Positions 40,627 through 53,035 are shown, counted from the first letter of the stretch. The stretch: 64,000 nt of DNA from Zoroaster sp. YZ-2022 (GCA_029582265.1 CM055817.1:61443152-61507151); one strand, 5' to 3'. Numbers and translations: made by a program. Notes: generated by a model not told the origin, from the sequence alone.

Positions 40627-43600
40627 TAGGTGTTCGGGTATGTACCCGAAACACCTATTGTTTTTGTTCGGTTTTTTTCTTTTTTTTCTTCTCCTTCTTC
40701 TTCTTCTCCCCATCGATTGTCTACAAAAAAACACATACTTGCAAACTTCACATGAACTTGAAACTTGGCATATACTTAGAACTTAACACGTAGATGAAAC
40801 AAAATTTGTGACGTCATGATTAGGTCATCAGATATCGAATTACGATAAATCAAAGTTTATTATTTAAAAAAATCATATCTCAACAACCACAAGAGGTAAA
40901 TTCAACATTTTTGTACCATTGTACAGATCGTTAATTGTCAAAAAATATTTACAAAAAGGTGACCCCATTTTGAGCTTACTTCCTGTCCAAACCGGAAGTG
41001 AAAGTTTAATATTTAAAAAAATCATATCTCAACAACCACAGAAGGGAAATTCACAATTTTTACACCATTGTACAGATCGTTAATTGTCAAAAAATATTTA
41101 CAAAAAGGTGACCCCAATTTGACCTTACTTCCTGTCCAAACCGGAAGTCAAAATTTAATATTTAAAAAAATCATATCTCAACAACCACAAGAGGTAAATT
41201 TCACAATTTTTGTACCATTGTACAGATCGTTAATTGTCAAAAAATATTTACAAAAAGATGACCCCAATTTGACCTTACTTCCTGTCCAAACCGGAAGTCA
41301 AAGTTTAATATTTACAAAAATCCTATCTCAACAACCACAATTAGAGGTAAATTGACATTTTTTGCACCATTGTATAGATTGTTAATTGTCGAAACATATT
41401 TACACAAAGGTGACCCAAATTTGACCTTACTTCCTGTCCAAACCGGAAGTCAAAGTTTAATATTTAAAAAAATCATATCTGAACAACCACAAGAGGTAAA
41501 TTCACAATTTTTGCACCATTGTACAGATCGTTAATTGTCAAAAAATATTTACTAAAAGATGACCCCAACTTGACCTTACTTCCTGTCCAAACCGGAAGTC
41601 AAAGTTTAATATTTAAACAAATCCTATCTCAACAACCACAAGAGGTAAATTGACATTTTTTGCGCCATTGTATAGATTGTTAATTATCGAAACATGTTTA
41701 CACAAAGATGACCCCAATTTGACCTTACTTCCTGTCCAAACCGGAAGTCAAAGTTTAATATTTAAAAAAATCATATCTCAACAACCACAAGAGGTAAATT
41801 CACAGTTTTTGCACCATTGTACAGATAGTTAATTGTCAAAAGTATTTACAAAAACATGACCCCAATTTGACCTTTACTTCCTGTCCAAACCGGAAGTCAA
41901 ATTTTAATATTAAAATAATTTCTAAATTCAGTATTGTATTGTATTCAAATAAACTTCTCGCGAGAACTTCAACAGACGTTAACATTTGACTTCTCCAACA
42001 CTTCGAATTGATGACGTAACCATTTTAACTTCAACCGAACACCTAGTTTTTGTTGTGACAAAAACTTATATCTAGTTTTTGTTCGTTTTTTTTCTTTCTT
42101 CTCCTTCTTCTTCTTCGTCTCCCCATAGATTGTCTACAAAAAAACACATACTTGCAAACTTCACATGAACTTGAAACTTGGCATATACTTAGAACATAAC
42201 AAGTAGATGAAACACGAGTTGTGAGTGACCCCAATTTGACCTTACTTCCTGTCCAAACCGGAAGTCAAAGTTTAATATTTAAAAAAATCTAGTTTAATAT
42301 TTAAAAAAATCATATCTCAACAACCACAAGAGGTAAATTGGCATTTTTTGTACCATTGTACAGATTGTTAATTGTTGAAAAATATTTACACAAAGGTGAC
42401 CCCAATTTGACCTTACTTCCTGTCCAAACCGGAAGTCAAAGATTAATATTTAAAAAAATCATATCTCAACAACCACAAGAGGTAAATTGGCATTTTTTGT
42501 ACCATTGTATAGATTATTAATTGTTGAAAATTATTTACACAAAGGTGACCCCAATTTGACCTTACTTCCTGTCCAAACCGGAAGTCAAAGATTAATATTT
42601 AAAAAAATCATATCTCAACAACCACAAGAGGTAAATTGGCATTTTTTGTACCATTGTATAGATTGTTAATTGTTGAAAATTATTTACACAAAGGTGACCC
42701 CAATTTGACCTTACTTCCTGTCCAAACCGGAAGTCAAAGTTTAATATTTAAAAAAAAAATCATATCTCAACAACCACAAGAGGTAAATTGACATTTTTTG
42801 CACCATTGTATAGATTGTTAATTGGCGAAAAATATTTACACAAAGGTGACCCCAATTTGACCTTACTTCCTGTCCAAACAGGAAGTCAAAGTTTAATATT
42901 TAAAAAAATCCATATCTCAACAACCACAACAGGTAAATTCACAGTTTTTGTACCATTGTACAGATTGTTAATTGTCAAAAATATTTACACAAAGGTGACC
43001 CCAATTTGACCTTACTTCCTGTCCAAATTAGTCAAAGTTTAATATTTAAAAAAATCATATCTCAACAACCACAAGAGGTAAATTGAAATTTTTTGTACCA
43101 TTGTATAGATTGTTAATTGTCGAAAAATATTTACACAAAGGTGACCCCAATTTGACCTTACTTCCTGTCCAAACCGGAAGTCAAAGTTTAATATTTAAAA
43201 AAATCATATCTCAACAACCACAACAGGTAAATTCACAGTTTTTGCACCATTGTACAGATTGTTAATTGTCAAAAACTACTTGCACAAAGGTGACCCCAAT
43301 TTGACCTTACTTCCTGTCCAAACAGGAAGTCAAAGTTTAATATTTAAAACAATCATATCTCAACAACCACAACAGGTAAATTCACAGTTTTTGCACCATT
43401 GTACAGATTGTTAATTGTCAAAAGTATTTACAAAATCATGACCCCAATTTGACCTTTACTTCCTGTCCAAACCGGAAGTCAAAGTTTAATATTAAAATAA
43501 TTTTTAAATTCAGTATTGTATTGTATTCAAATAAACTTCTCGCGAGAACTTCAACAGACGTTAACATTTGACTTTCTCCAACACTTCGAATTGATGATGT

Positions 43601-45400
43601 CATCATTTTAACTTCAACCGAACACCTAGTTTTTGTTGTGACAAAAACTTATATCTATTTTTTTTTCTTCTCCTTCTTCTTCTTCTTCTTCTTCTTCTCC
43701 CCATAGATTGTCTACAAAAAACATACTTGCAAACTTCACATGAACTTGAAACTTGGCATATACTTAGAACATAACACGTACATGAAAAAAAAATTGTGAC
43801 GTCATGAGTAGGTCATCAGATATCGAATTACGATAAATCAAAGTTTAATATTTAAAAAAATCATATCTCAACAACCACAAGAGGTAAATTCACAATTTTT
43901 GTACCATTGTACAGACCGTTAATTGTTAAAAAATATTTACAAAAAGATGACCCCAATTTGACCTTACTTCCTGTCCAAACTGGAAGTCAAAGTTTAATAT
44001 TTAAAAAAAATCATATCTCAACAACCACAACAGGTAAATTCACAATTTTTGCACCATTGTACAGATTGTTAATTGTCAAAAAATATTTACAAAGAGATGA
44101 CCCCAATTTGACCTTATTTCCTGTCCAAACCGGAAGTCAAAGTTTAATAATTAAAAAAATCATATCTCAACAACCACAAGAGGTAAATTCACAATTTTTG
44201 TACCATTGTACAGATCGCTAATTGTCACAAAATATTTACAAAAAGGTGACCCCAATTTTACCTTACTTCCTGTCCAAACCGGAAGTCAAATTTTAATATT
44301 TAAAACAATCATATCTCAACAACCACAAGAGGTAAATTCACATTTTTTGCACCATTGTATAGTTTGTTAATTGTCGAAAAATATTTACACAAAGGTGACC
44401 CAAATTTGACCTTACTTCCTGTCCAAACCGGAAGTCAAAGTTTAATATTAAAAAAATCATATCTCAACAACCACAAGAGGTAAATTAACAATTTATGTAC
44501 CATTGTACAGATCGTTAATTGTCAAAAAATATTTACAAAAAGGTGACCCCCAATTTGACCTTTACTTTCTCCCGAACACCTAGTGTTTGTCAATACAAAC
44601 ACCAATCTCTTTTTTTTTCTTTCTCCTTCGTCTTCTTCTTCTTCTCCCCATAGACTGTCTACAAAAACACATACTTGCAAACTTCACATGAACTTGAAAC
44701 TTGGCATATACTTAGAACATAACACGTACATGAAACATAATTTGTGACGTCATTATTAGGTCATCAGATATCAAATTACGATAAATCAAAGTTTAATATT
44801 AAAAAAAATCATATCTCAACAACCACAACAGGTAAATTCACAGTTTTTGTACCATTGTATAGATTGTTAATTGTCGAAAAATATTTACACAAAGGTGACC
44901 CCAATTTGACCTTACTTCCTGTCCAAACCGGATGTCAAAATTTAATATTTAAAAAAATCATATCTCAACAACCACAAGAGGTAAATTCACAGTTTTTGTA
45001 CCATTGTGCAGACCGTTAATTGTCGAAAAATATTTACACAAAGGTGACCCCAATTTGACCTTACTTCCTGTCCAAACCGGAAGTCAAAGTTTAAAATTTA
45101 AAAAAATCATATCTCAATAACCACAAGACGTAAATTCACGGTTTTTCACCATTGTACAGATCGTTAACTGTAAAAAAATATTTACAAAAAGGTCACCCCA
45201 ATTTGACCTTTACTTCCTGTCCAAACCGGAAGTGAAAGTTTAATATTAACAAAAACTTTCCACAAGAGGTAAATTCACAATCTTTGCATGAAGGTACAGA
45301 TCGTTAATTGTCAAAAAATATTTAAACAACGTTGACCCCAATTTGACCTTTATGTGTCCCGAACACCTAGTGTTTGTCAATACAAACACCAATCTCTAGT
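40627..45400. repeat. Satellite block of about 149 bp monomers with higher-order structure
   Basis: The monomer (CATATCTCAACAACCACAAG, GTACCATTGTACAGATCGTT, TGACCCCAATTTGACCTTAC, CCTGTCCAAACCGGAAGTCA) repeats roughly 25 times. Monomers are grouped in four blocks starting near 40627, 42045, 43620 and 44570. Each block opens with a GAACACCTAG phrase or its inverse, a CTTCTTCTTC run and the shared TTGAACTTGGCATATACTTA-like leader. The block ends carry inverted GGTGTTCGGG/CCCGAACACC. Short frames such as LIVKKYLQKGDPNLTLLPVQ recur because of the repeat and are not genes. Confidence 0.9.
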
Positions 45401-45404
45401 TTTC

Positions 45405-45960
45405 TTTTCTTTTTTTAATTTTAATTTTTAAAAATTTATTTACTGTCAGTCACACCAAACAAGGCCAAAAAGCCACTAGAGTGTAAGGGGTTACATTTGC
45501 GATAACATCCACCATTTAAGCAAGATTACATTTGTTGATATTTTTCTTAAACTTGATTAGATCGTAAGTTGGTGGAAAACAATCAGCAGGAAGGTCGTTC
45601 CATTGTAATGCTGTTCTAGGGAAGAAGCTATCCAAATGGAACTTACTCTTGATTTTGGGGAGTCGAAGATAGTGAGGGTGTTCACCTGCTTGTTTAGCAA
45701 AACGAGTAACACGAGAGAAATCCCTGCGCTTAGGTACCAACTCATGTAGCTCAGCAGAACAATCCCCGTAGTAATAACGGTAGAACAGTGAAAGGCTGGC
45801 GACATTCCTACGATGTGAGAGAGGTTGGAGGGAGGAAAAAAGCTCCTCACCAACTAGTCCCTTGATGCGGTGTTGCAGTCTATCAAGAACAAATAGTGAT
45901 GCTTTGGAGGCACCTGTCCAGATATGGGCACAATATTCCATCTTGGGCCTGACTTGACAT
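45405..45960 (-). pseudogene. 3' end of a Jockey/CR1-like LINE
   Basis: On the minus strand: VRPKMEYCAHIWTGASKASL, FVLDRLQHRIKGLVGEEL, QPLSHRRNVASLSLFYRYYY, RLPKIKSKFHLDSFFPRTAL and QWNDLPADCFPPTYDL, then a stop and an A/T-rich tail to 45405. This is the conserved C-terminal region of many Jockey and CR1-like pol proteins (M-E-Y-C-x-x-x-W, L-S-H-R-R-x-V-A, S-F-F-P-R-T-x-x-x-W-N-x-L-P). The 5' end is cut at about 45960, inside the Gypsy RT. The exact clade is uncertain. Confidence 0.8.
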
Positions 45961-46125
45961 CGTTCTTCACCAAAACGATGGGTGAGCACCATAGGCCATA
46001 AGAGGGCTCAATTATGCCCTGAGATAGCATCTTTGTCATCTCTCTGTCTAAAACGTCTCGCTGACTCAACGGAACTCGTGTTGAATTGGTGGCACAGCCT
46101 CTGTCACAATAATTATGGTGCTTGG
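45961..46125 (-). pseudogene. Gypsy RT N-terminal segment
   Basis: Reads STRVPLSQRDVLDREMTKML and SQGIIEPSYGLWCSPIVLVK, the canonical run into RT (G-I-I-E-P-S-x-S-P-W-x-S-P-I-V-L-V-K). It continues, across the insertion, at KKDGSVRVCIDY near 40625. Upstream gag and protease are absent. Confidence 0.85.
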
Positions 46126-46755
46126 TAATAATTATTAGTCCTGCCAATATTACCCTCCTTTTAGAGAACACATTGCCACATTTTCGGAGCAATGATGCAA
46201 AATATTTTGCTAAGCATTTTAAAACAGACTACCAGCCAAAATACACACATTCTATATGAAAATTTAGCTGGTAGCAAACAATATCTGTAATTATTTTGGT
46301 AACCATTTTTTTCACAGCACGCAAGTTGGATGTAAACACCTCATCAGAATCATTTAATTACTTAAATTTGATACAAAATTACTGAATGGCAATCTAATTA
46401 ATCACTTGATGTGTAGTTGATCACGGCGTCAGACATCCTGGTCAGTTCCAATTATTTTGGTAACATTGTCATTTCAATAATTGATGCTGTGCATTGATGT
46501 ATATCCCTCATTGCTTTGCTGTGATTGGTCAATGAAGTCTTGGTGAGCGCGCTCTTGAAGGTTGTCACGTATACTGGATATACCAGAATCAACAACTGTG
46601 CGCGCGCCTTTTTAGAGATGAGCAAGCAGTAATTGTGGGTAGTATCAAGCTGTACGTGACAACACGTAGACCTACTGTATGACAGGAGATCGACTCATGA
46701 TTTCAGTTTATCGATGAGAGATTTTTGTCCTGATGCTTCGAATAAAAACTGCAGA
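46126..46755 (+). promoter_or_regulatory. Upstream region of gene B
   Basis: No repeat or ORF is recognised. No TATA box is evident near the start codon. A reverse CCAAT box (GATTGGTC) lies at 46522-46529, about 230 bp before the ATG, and a diverged repeat of AATTATTTTGGTAAC occurs near 46288 and 46450. Promoter function is inferred only from position. Confidence 0.25.
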
Positions 46756-46819
46756 ATGGGTTGGATTTTAGGAATACTGGTTGTGTTCTGTATGTGTGTA
46801 CCATGCAATGGACAAATAG
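46756..46819 (+). CDS. Gene B exon 1: signal peptide
   Basis: The ATG at 46756 has purine at -3 (A in GCAGAATGG numbering) and G at +4. The 21 residues MGWILGILVVFCMCVPCNGQ and Ile form a classic signal peptide: short start, hydrophobic core ILGILVVFCMCV, then a small-residue cleavage region near CNG. The exon ends in phase 1 at a strong GTAAGT donor. The next phase-compatible exon on this strand is 54671-54820, a MAM start, so the protein is predicted to be secreted or membrane-anchored with its MAM domain outside. The exon is assigned to gene B from strand, phase and signal peptide; splicing over 7.85 kb is inferred. Confidence 0.75.
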
Positions 46820-47214
46820 GTAAGTTAATACAATCAGTCATTTAGGCATAACTCATCATTTAAGAGAAAGTACAAAATTTGTAATAATTTACTGTCAAAA
46901 TTGCCTGGCCACTATCTGAGTCATGATACAATGCATTAAACAACCATTGATTGAAAGTTTCATTTTTTTAAATGGTGAAAATGTATTCGTTGGGAAAACA
47001 CAAAATTCGTATATAATACAACGATAATTTTTTTGATCTGTTTACAAATTCAGACTTGTGAAAACTTGTCTGACTATTCTTAAAATCGATAGCAACGAAA
47101 TCACTGATCTACAACTGTACGGCAGTCCGTTGTTGTAGTGCGTGCGCACCAAAATGTGGGTCGCGCTGGCATAACAAATCGACGCATGCGTAGTGGTTTC
47201 CCCCGTTTTCGGTG

Positions 47215-47390
47215 GGAGATTCTACTGCGTTCATGTGTGATAGCGGTTTGTGATTGTAGCGGTTCTTGATTGTAGCGGTTTCGTGTGTGATAGTGGTTCG
47301 TGATTGTAGCGGTTCTTGATTGTAGCGGTTCGTGTACATGTATGACAGCGGTTCGTGTCGTGTTGTCGTGCCGCAGGCGGTAACGGATCG
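47215..47390. repeat. GTAGCGGTTCTTGATT minisatellite
   Basis: Irregular tandem copies of a 16-17 bp unit (TGATTGTAGCGGTTCTTGAT) with variants GTGTGATAGTGGTTCG. It ends at the start of the long repeat shared with 20453. Confidence 0.75.
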
Positions 47391-47396
47391 TGTATC

Positions 47397-50268
47397 AAAA
47401 ATATAGAAACACAGTCTTGAACCAAGACTAGGTTGCTGCGCGCGTGGGCCTTGACTAAAGGCTACATTTATCCAAGCTCGAAGCCCAGGTTCCATATCCT
47501 TATTCATTGATTACCAAGTAAACACCTTAGCCAGCATGATACATCTAGTATTCCTTTTGTTTGGATACCAAGTAAACACCTTAGCCAGCGTGATACCTCT
47601 AGTAAACCTTTTGTTTGGATACCAAGTAAACACCTTAGCCAGCATGATACCTCTAGTAAACCTTTTGTTTGAATACCAAGTAAACACCTTAGCCAGCGTG
47701 ATACCTCTAGTAAACCTTTTGTTTGGATACCAAGTAAACACCTTAGCCAGCGTGATACCTCTAGTAAACCTTTTGTTTGGATACCAAGTAAACACCTTAG
47801 CCAGCGTGATACCTCTAGTAAACCTTTTGTTTGAATACCAAGTAAACACCTTAGCCAGCGTGATACCTCTAGTAAACCTTTTGTTTGGATACCAAGTAAA
47901 CACCTTAGCCAGCGTGATACCTCTAGTAAACCTTTTGTTTGGATACCAAGTAAACACCTTAGCCAGCGTGATACCTCTAGTAAACCTTTTGTTTGAATAC
48001 CAAGTAAACACCTTAGCCAGCATGATACCTCTAGTAAACCTTTTGTTTGAATACCAAGTAAACACCTTAGCCAGCATGATACCTCTAGTAAACCTTTTGT
48101 TTGGATACCAAGTAAACACCTTAGCCAGCATGATACCTCTAGTAAACATTTTGTTTGGATACCAAGTAAACACCTTAGCCAGCATGATACCTCTAGTAAA
48201 CCTTTTGTTTGGATACCAAGTACAATTTGCATATTTGATTTTTTAATTCAAGTTTTTATGCCCTTTTTCCTTTCTTTTCTAAATATGGATACTTAGCCAG
48301 CATGATACCTCTAGTAAACCTTTTGTTTGAATACCAAGTAAACACCTTAGCCAGCATGATACCTCTAGTAAACCTTTTGTTTGGATACCAAGTAAACATC
48401 TTAGCCACCATGATACCTCTAGTAAACCTTTTGTTTGGATACCAAGTACAATTTGCATATTTGATTTTTTAATTCAAGTTTTTATGCCCTTTTTCCTTTC
48501 TGTTCTAAATATGGATACTTAATGGAGACTATTTTCTACAAGGTGTGTGGAGGGGGTTGCGGGGTTGTCAACGTATCACCAAGTTATGTTTCCTTATTCT
48601 ATACCATTGGAAAATGTTCCCACTCCCCAAAAATAATAATTATAATAATGAAATAGATAAATTCGAGTTCCACTTTTTTAAGTGTAAAGTTTGTAACTTC
48701 TAAAAAATATTCTCGAATAAAGTTAACTGTACATAATTATTTCTCAATCATCAGCAGATAATAAACATAGGCGTACGAGTCAGGGGGGAAACTTCCCCCC
48801 AAATTCGGGCAAAACAGTGGGTAAAATTCAGTCAAAGCAAGAAGAAGAAAAAATGGACAAAGAAAGTTTAAAATTTCGGGCAAATCAACCCTTCTGCCCC
48901 CTTAACCAAAGAGTCCCCATACGCCCATGCTAATAAATGTCAAATATTCAAGTTTGTAAGACATGTTTCTTTATTGTCATGCATTTTAAATAGGCTTGGG
49001 TGTTTTTTAGGTATCTGAGAAGTCACCGGAATGTATTTCTGAATAAAAAATCCCGAAGGATTTTTACTTTACCAAAATACTACCAAATTTAGTTTTTAAA
49101 AGAACACCACGTTTCTTTCATCTCCAGCTAAAGTCTGTATAAAAATTATATTTCGAACTATTTTTTTTTCATAAAAAATCAAAATTTTTTGAGTGCCAGA
49201 TTAAGACATTTCGCCGCCCAGAGCGGGGCAATATATCATGACAATCGAGGCTTATTTTCACTGGTCCGCAGTCACTGAGAAACTAAAGGGTTTCCGTTAC
49301 GATCCTGCCCCGATTTCGAGTCAAATAATTGGTATAGTCATGACGCCGTCCTGCCGGCCAGCCAGCCGGTGAGGCTGTGCTGCCGTCTTGTCGGCCAGCC
49401 AGCCGGTGAGGCTGTGCTGTCGCCCTGCCGGTCATAGAGGCTGCGTTGCTGGCAGGCAGGTTACTGAGCTATGACTAATAGTGACGGCACGCCGGCCCAC
49501 GTTATGTTTTGTTCATTGTTTTGAATTAGATGGAATAATTGTTTTAATTATTATTAATATTGTGTGTGTATAAAGTTCACGGTATGCCCTCTGCTAACAA
49601 GCAGTAACAAGGTTTTTCGATTTGTTTTTATAGGCCTATTCTTAAAAATGAAATTCACTGTAAAACCGAAAACCGTGTTTTTTCGCGACTGAAAGCCTAT
49701 AACGACTGGCGAAAATTGTCAACATTTATGAACTAGACTCTTCGTATATTAGGCTACATATTTCATGCTTCAAATATGTGACGACAGTTGCAAAAAGGAT
49801 GTTCAAGGTGATCGCAATAAACACGAGACTTTCCATCGGCCGGTACCTCGACGGACATCGTTGTCAAGCCATCGGCGGCGAAAGCGGGGGTGGGGGAGCG
49901 TGGGAAAGGGTGGCACTTTCCCTCACTTCAGAAAAGGTCCTGATTTGCCTCCACTTTTGAATCAAAATAATATTTACATGAATTATTGAGTATTTTTACC
50001 GGTGGAGTTATGATTCTCTAAAACTAAATAAAACATTTTCTAAAACTGGCCCAAGATTTCCTAAAATGTTCAATGATGTTCCCAACACTATTTCAAAATG
50101 ATTTGAAATTTCTCCAAATTTGAGGTGGGTCTGGGGGACAGCAAGAAACGCCAACGTTCAGGGGCGGTCATTGAAATTTAGAACCACCCTTCAAAACGAC
50201 ACTTTAATTCTCCCCGCAAAAGGAAAATTTTTACAATTTTTATCAATTTAAAAATTTATCAATTTAAG
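47397..50268 (+). repeat. Second locus of the array sequence, in gene B intron 1
   Basis: Colinear with 20453-22581 to its end in AAATTTATCAATTTAA. It includes the 169 bp MITE (48766-48930) and the GC-rich minisatellite. It differs by a large local expansion of the 54 bp unit and by a reduced 37 bp minisatellite. Confidence 0.9.
47509..48450. repeat. Expanded 54 bp minisatellite
   Basis: Tandem 54 bp units (ATACCAAGTAAACACCTTAG, then CCAGCGTGATACCTCTAGTA) run from about 47509 to 48226, with a second short run at 48297-48450 after a 70 bp unique piece. The unit length is a multiple of three, so several frames stay open for over 200 codons on both strands; these are repeat artefacts. The homologous place at 20570-20640 has about one unit. 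Confidence 0.95.
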
Positions 50269-51917
50269 TTGTAGGGATTTATTTATGAATAACATAATAA
50301 ATATGACATGGGATCAAAAATATAATAAAATTGATGTTTATATTGATGAAAAAGGAGTTGCGAAACAAAATTGATACAATTGTATTAATAGTAAATGTAA
50401 TACAAATGTTGAAGAAGGTTACATGAAAATAGAAAATAAAAGAGTGTAAGAGCGGGTACCAGTTAACGTTGGTAAATGAAACCTCAACAAGAATTAAATG
50501 AATGTTAATAGAAGAATGGTGATTGCGAGCTGGTATCGTACAGTGTCTATTACTGCAGATTGAGGGCGCACTTCAATGAAAACCCACGAGTGCTGAAGTG
50601 ACATTGGGCTCCTAATTGCTGTGGTAAAGAAGCCAAAGGGTACTCTCTTGCATAACTGGCTGGTAATGAAAGGGTGATTGCCAGCTGGTATTGTGACGAT
50701 GAACAGCGTATAGAGGGCGCGCGCGCAGTAACTATTGAAAACATTAAAAGGATGCTGTATTGACTGTGCGTACGTATTAAAATATACATAACCATAATGA
50801 CATGATGTATGGCACACGCGCCGCGCGGTCAACAAACTATGACACGCCAAGCAATGGACAAGATGTACCGGCCGAAGCTCCACAACAACGGCTAAAAGTA
50901 CAAAACAAAAACAAATGAAAAGATGAGCGACCAAAAGGGCAACAGTCTAAAAAAAAAAGACAATATGAAAATCACAACAGATAGGCAAAAACCTGAGTGG
51001 AATTAATGCGAACCGACGACGATGAAAAAAGAATACTGAAATGTAGAGACGAACTACAACAAGACGGAAGCAGAACAAGGGCAAAATGGTGGACTGCGGA
51101 CCAATAAACACCAAAATAACGGGACATGAGGAAGCCGTGTATGTCAGCACATGGAGGGTGAAAAGGTAAGCGAAGGATAACAAGATGTAAGGGAAAAGGT
51201 TGACAACAAATTGAAACTAAAAACACTAGAGGTCATTACTAAGTTATTTTAAAGTACCTTAAAAGATACGGTAATTAAAATGAGCAGACGTTGAAGTGTA
51301 TTGATATATGTATACGTGAAACAGTTTAATTAAGCCAAGTGATTAAACACAATTTAGGAATTAAAATTAAATTATCAAAAACTTAGAATATTACGTTAGA
51401 CTGAGAATCATTAAATTCATTAAGACTAAAGTTAATAATAAGCACAAAAATTACTGTTTGAAAAAAAAAGAGTTATAAGAAAGTGACTAGGCCTACTAAA
51501 GATTTTATTAATTTATACACAGATGGAGTAGCGATGGACAAGTGTAATGTGACGGACGACATGTGTGATACATGAAAAGAATTGAGCTGTTGTGAACGTA
51601 TGGAGAACAGTATACAAGAAAAATATAGCGGTAATAAAAGGATAAACGGTCACGTGTAAAATGCGAGGAGGAAAAATAAACAGTTAGGCCTAGTGATTAA
51701 AAAATTTATAAAAAATAGAATGATGATGGAAAACATGGAAAATTACATGTGGATCGTGATACAACAATTAATAAGGAAGTACAGGATGTGTCAAAATTGT
51801 GACAAGAGAAATAAGAAAAATAATACGAAAAACGACTAAGGAAATAATGCACGGATGGAAAAATATGTGATACTGGACAGATAAAGGAAACAATACATGG
51901 ATGATGTAAACGTAAGT
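50269..51917. other. AT-rich intron sequence, no gene recognised
   Basis: Contains the piggyBac-end copy at 50564-50677 and otherwise A-rich plus-strand (T-rich minus-strand) sequence with only broken short frames. It may be the decayed 3' part of the Penelope-like element to its right, but I see no endonuclease motif. Confidence 0.35.
50564..50677 (-). mobile_element. Solo copy of a piggyBac left-end sequence
   Basis: Read on the minus strand this matches 5134-5250 (CCCTTTCATTACCAGCCAGT, then CCAATGTCACTTCAGCAC). The flank next to CCCTTTC is not TTAA. A phrase GGTGATTGC.AGCTGGTAT lies on both sides (about 50517 and 50675), so the piece may be a decayed non-autonomous copy. Confidence 0.6.
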
Positions 51918-52640
51918 CTAATAATTTAAGGTTTGAAAGTTAGATTTGAAGGTTTGAAGTTTACTACTAGTGCAAAACAGTTGTTTAAGTTTGACATCAT
52001 TAGATGAAACTATAAACATAGAGAAACGGTTCTTGATAAGATGTTTGTATTTGTTAAGAATCTTACGAGCATAAAAACTATTATTACTGGTTTCGTTAAA
52101 CAAAATATTGGTTTAACATTACAATTTTTAGACAAAAAAGGTTTGCTGGAAAAAGTATGATGAAATTTAAGCTTAAATCTGTTGATAAGCCAAAATTAAG
52201 TTAGCAATTTGTGCAGAGTGATAGCTGCCCATTTGAACACCAATATTTTGTTTAAAAAGAAAATTACCTACTGAAAAATTACTATATTTACAAGTGAAAT
52301 TATAAAATTTGAAAAAATAATTCAAAAATTCAAAAGGGTAATCACAGATTGAAGTAACTTTAAAAAGAGTAACATGGATGTCATACGGAGTAATATTAGT
52401 GTAAAGACATGAGGGAAGAAATGAGGGAAATTGCATTCATCGAAATAGTTAATGTCTAAAGTCTTAATTTGGTCGATAAGTTGGTTAGAACTATTAATAA
52501 TATGCCAGGGGAAGTTAAATTCTGTAAATTTATCTTCAAACCTGCTTAAAAGAATATCTAAATAAAGTGTTTTAGAAATAGGGGAAGTAATCCAACTATG
52601 TGCAGTGATAATGGGACGACTGTTCCGGACCATAATGTCC
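51918..52640 (-). pseudogene. Penelope-like element reverse transcriptase remnant
   Basis: On the minus strand: RPIITAHSWITSPISKTLYL, then in a second frame CLYTNITPYDIHVTLFK, NFLFKQNIGVQMGSYHSAQI and ANLILAYQQ. The order R-P-I-x-S, S-L-Y-T-N-I, Y-x-Q-x-x-G-x-x-M-G-x-x-x-x-P-x-I-A-N-L is that of Penelope-type reverse transcriptases. The catalytic Y-x-D-D and the GIY-YIG endonuclease are not found. At least one frameshift lies near 52400. It is cut on its 5' side by the minisatellite at 52664. Confidence 0.6.
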
Positions 52641-52663
52641 GCAAGTACCATTATGTCCGCGAA

Positions 52664-53035
52664 CCGATTTGGGCCCATTACGTCCGACCCATTACGTCCG
52701 CGGGCCCATTACGTCCGACCCATTACGTCCGCGGAACCATTACTTCCGCGGAACCATTACGTCCGTCCCATTACGTCCGCGGAACCATTACGTCCGACCC
52801 ATTACGTCCGCGGAACCATTACGTCCGACCCATTACGTCCGCGGAACCATTATGTCCGACCCATTACGTCCGCGGAACCATTACGTCCGACCCATTACGT
52901 CCGCGGAACCATTATGTCCGACCCATTACGTCCGCGGTCCCATTATGTCCGACCCATTACGTCCGCGGAACCATTACGTCCGACCCATTACGTCCGCGGA
53001 ACCATTACGTCCGACCCATTACGTCCACGGTTAAT
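52664..53035. repeat. 31 bp CG-rich minisatellite
   Basis: About eleven units of 31 bp built from two related half-units, CCATTACGTCCGACC and CATTACGTCCGCGGAA. The block is CpG-rich inside an AT-rich intron. Open frames on the plus strand across it are repeat artefacts. Confidence 0.93.

Larger units (their letters stand above)
38290..46125 (-). mobile_element. Decayed Ty3/Gypsy element split by nested insertions
   Basis: Pieces on the minus strand: RT start at 46125-45961, RT core at 40625-39971, RNase H and tether at 39757-39190, and integrase at 39187 to about 38290. The pieces fit one pol polyprotein once the hAT-type MITE (39766-39970) and the block at 40627-45960 (satellite plus LINE end) are removed. 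No gag, protease or LTR is recognised, so both ends are truncated. Confidence 0.8.

Noticed and set aside
41068..45019. Recurring short frames (LIVKKYLQKGDPNLTLLPVQ type)
   Set aside because: They repeat with the satellite period and are interrupted at each monomer junction.
47504..48246. Three open frames of more than 220 codons on both strands
   Set aside because: They arise because the 54 bp repeat is a multiple of three and lacks stops; the homologous locus has one unit and no frame.
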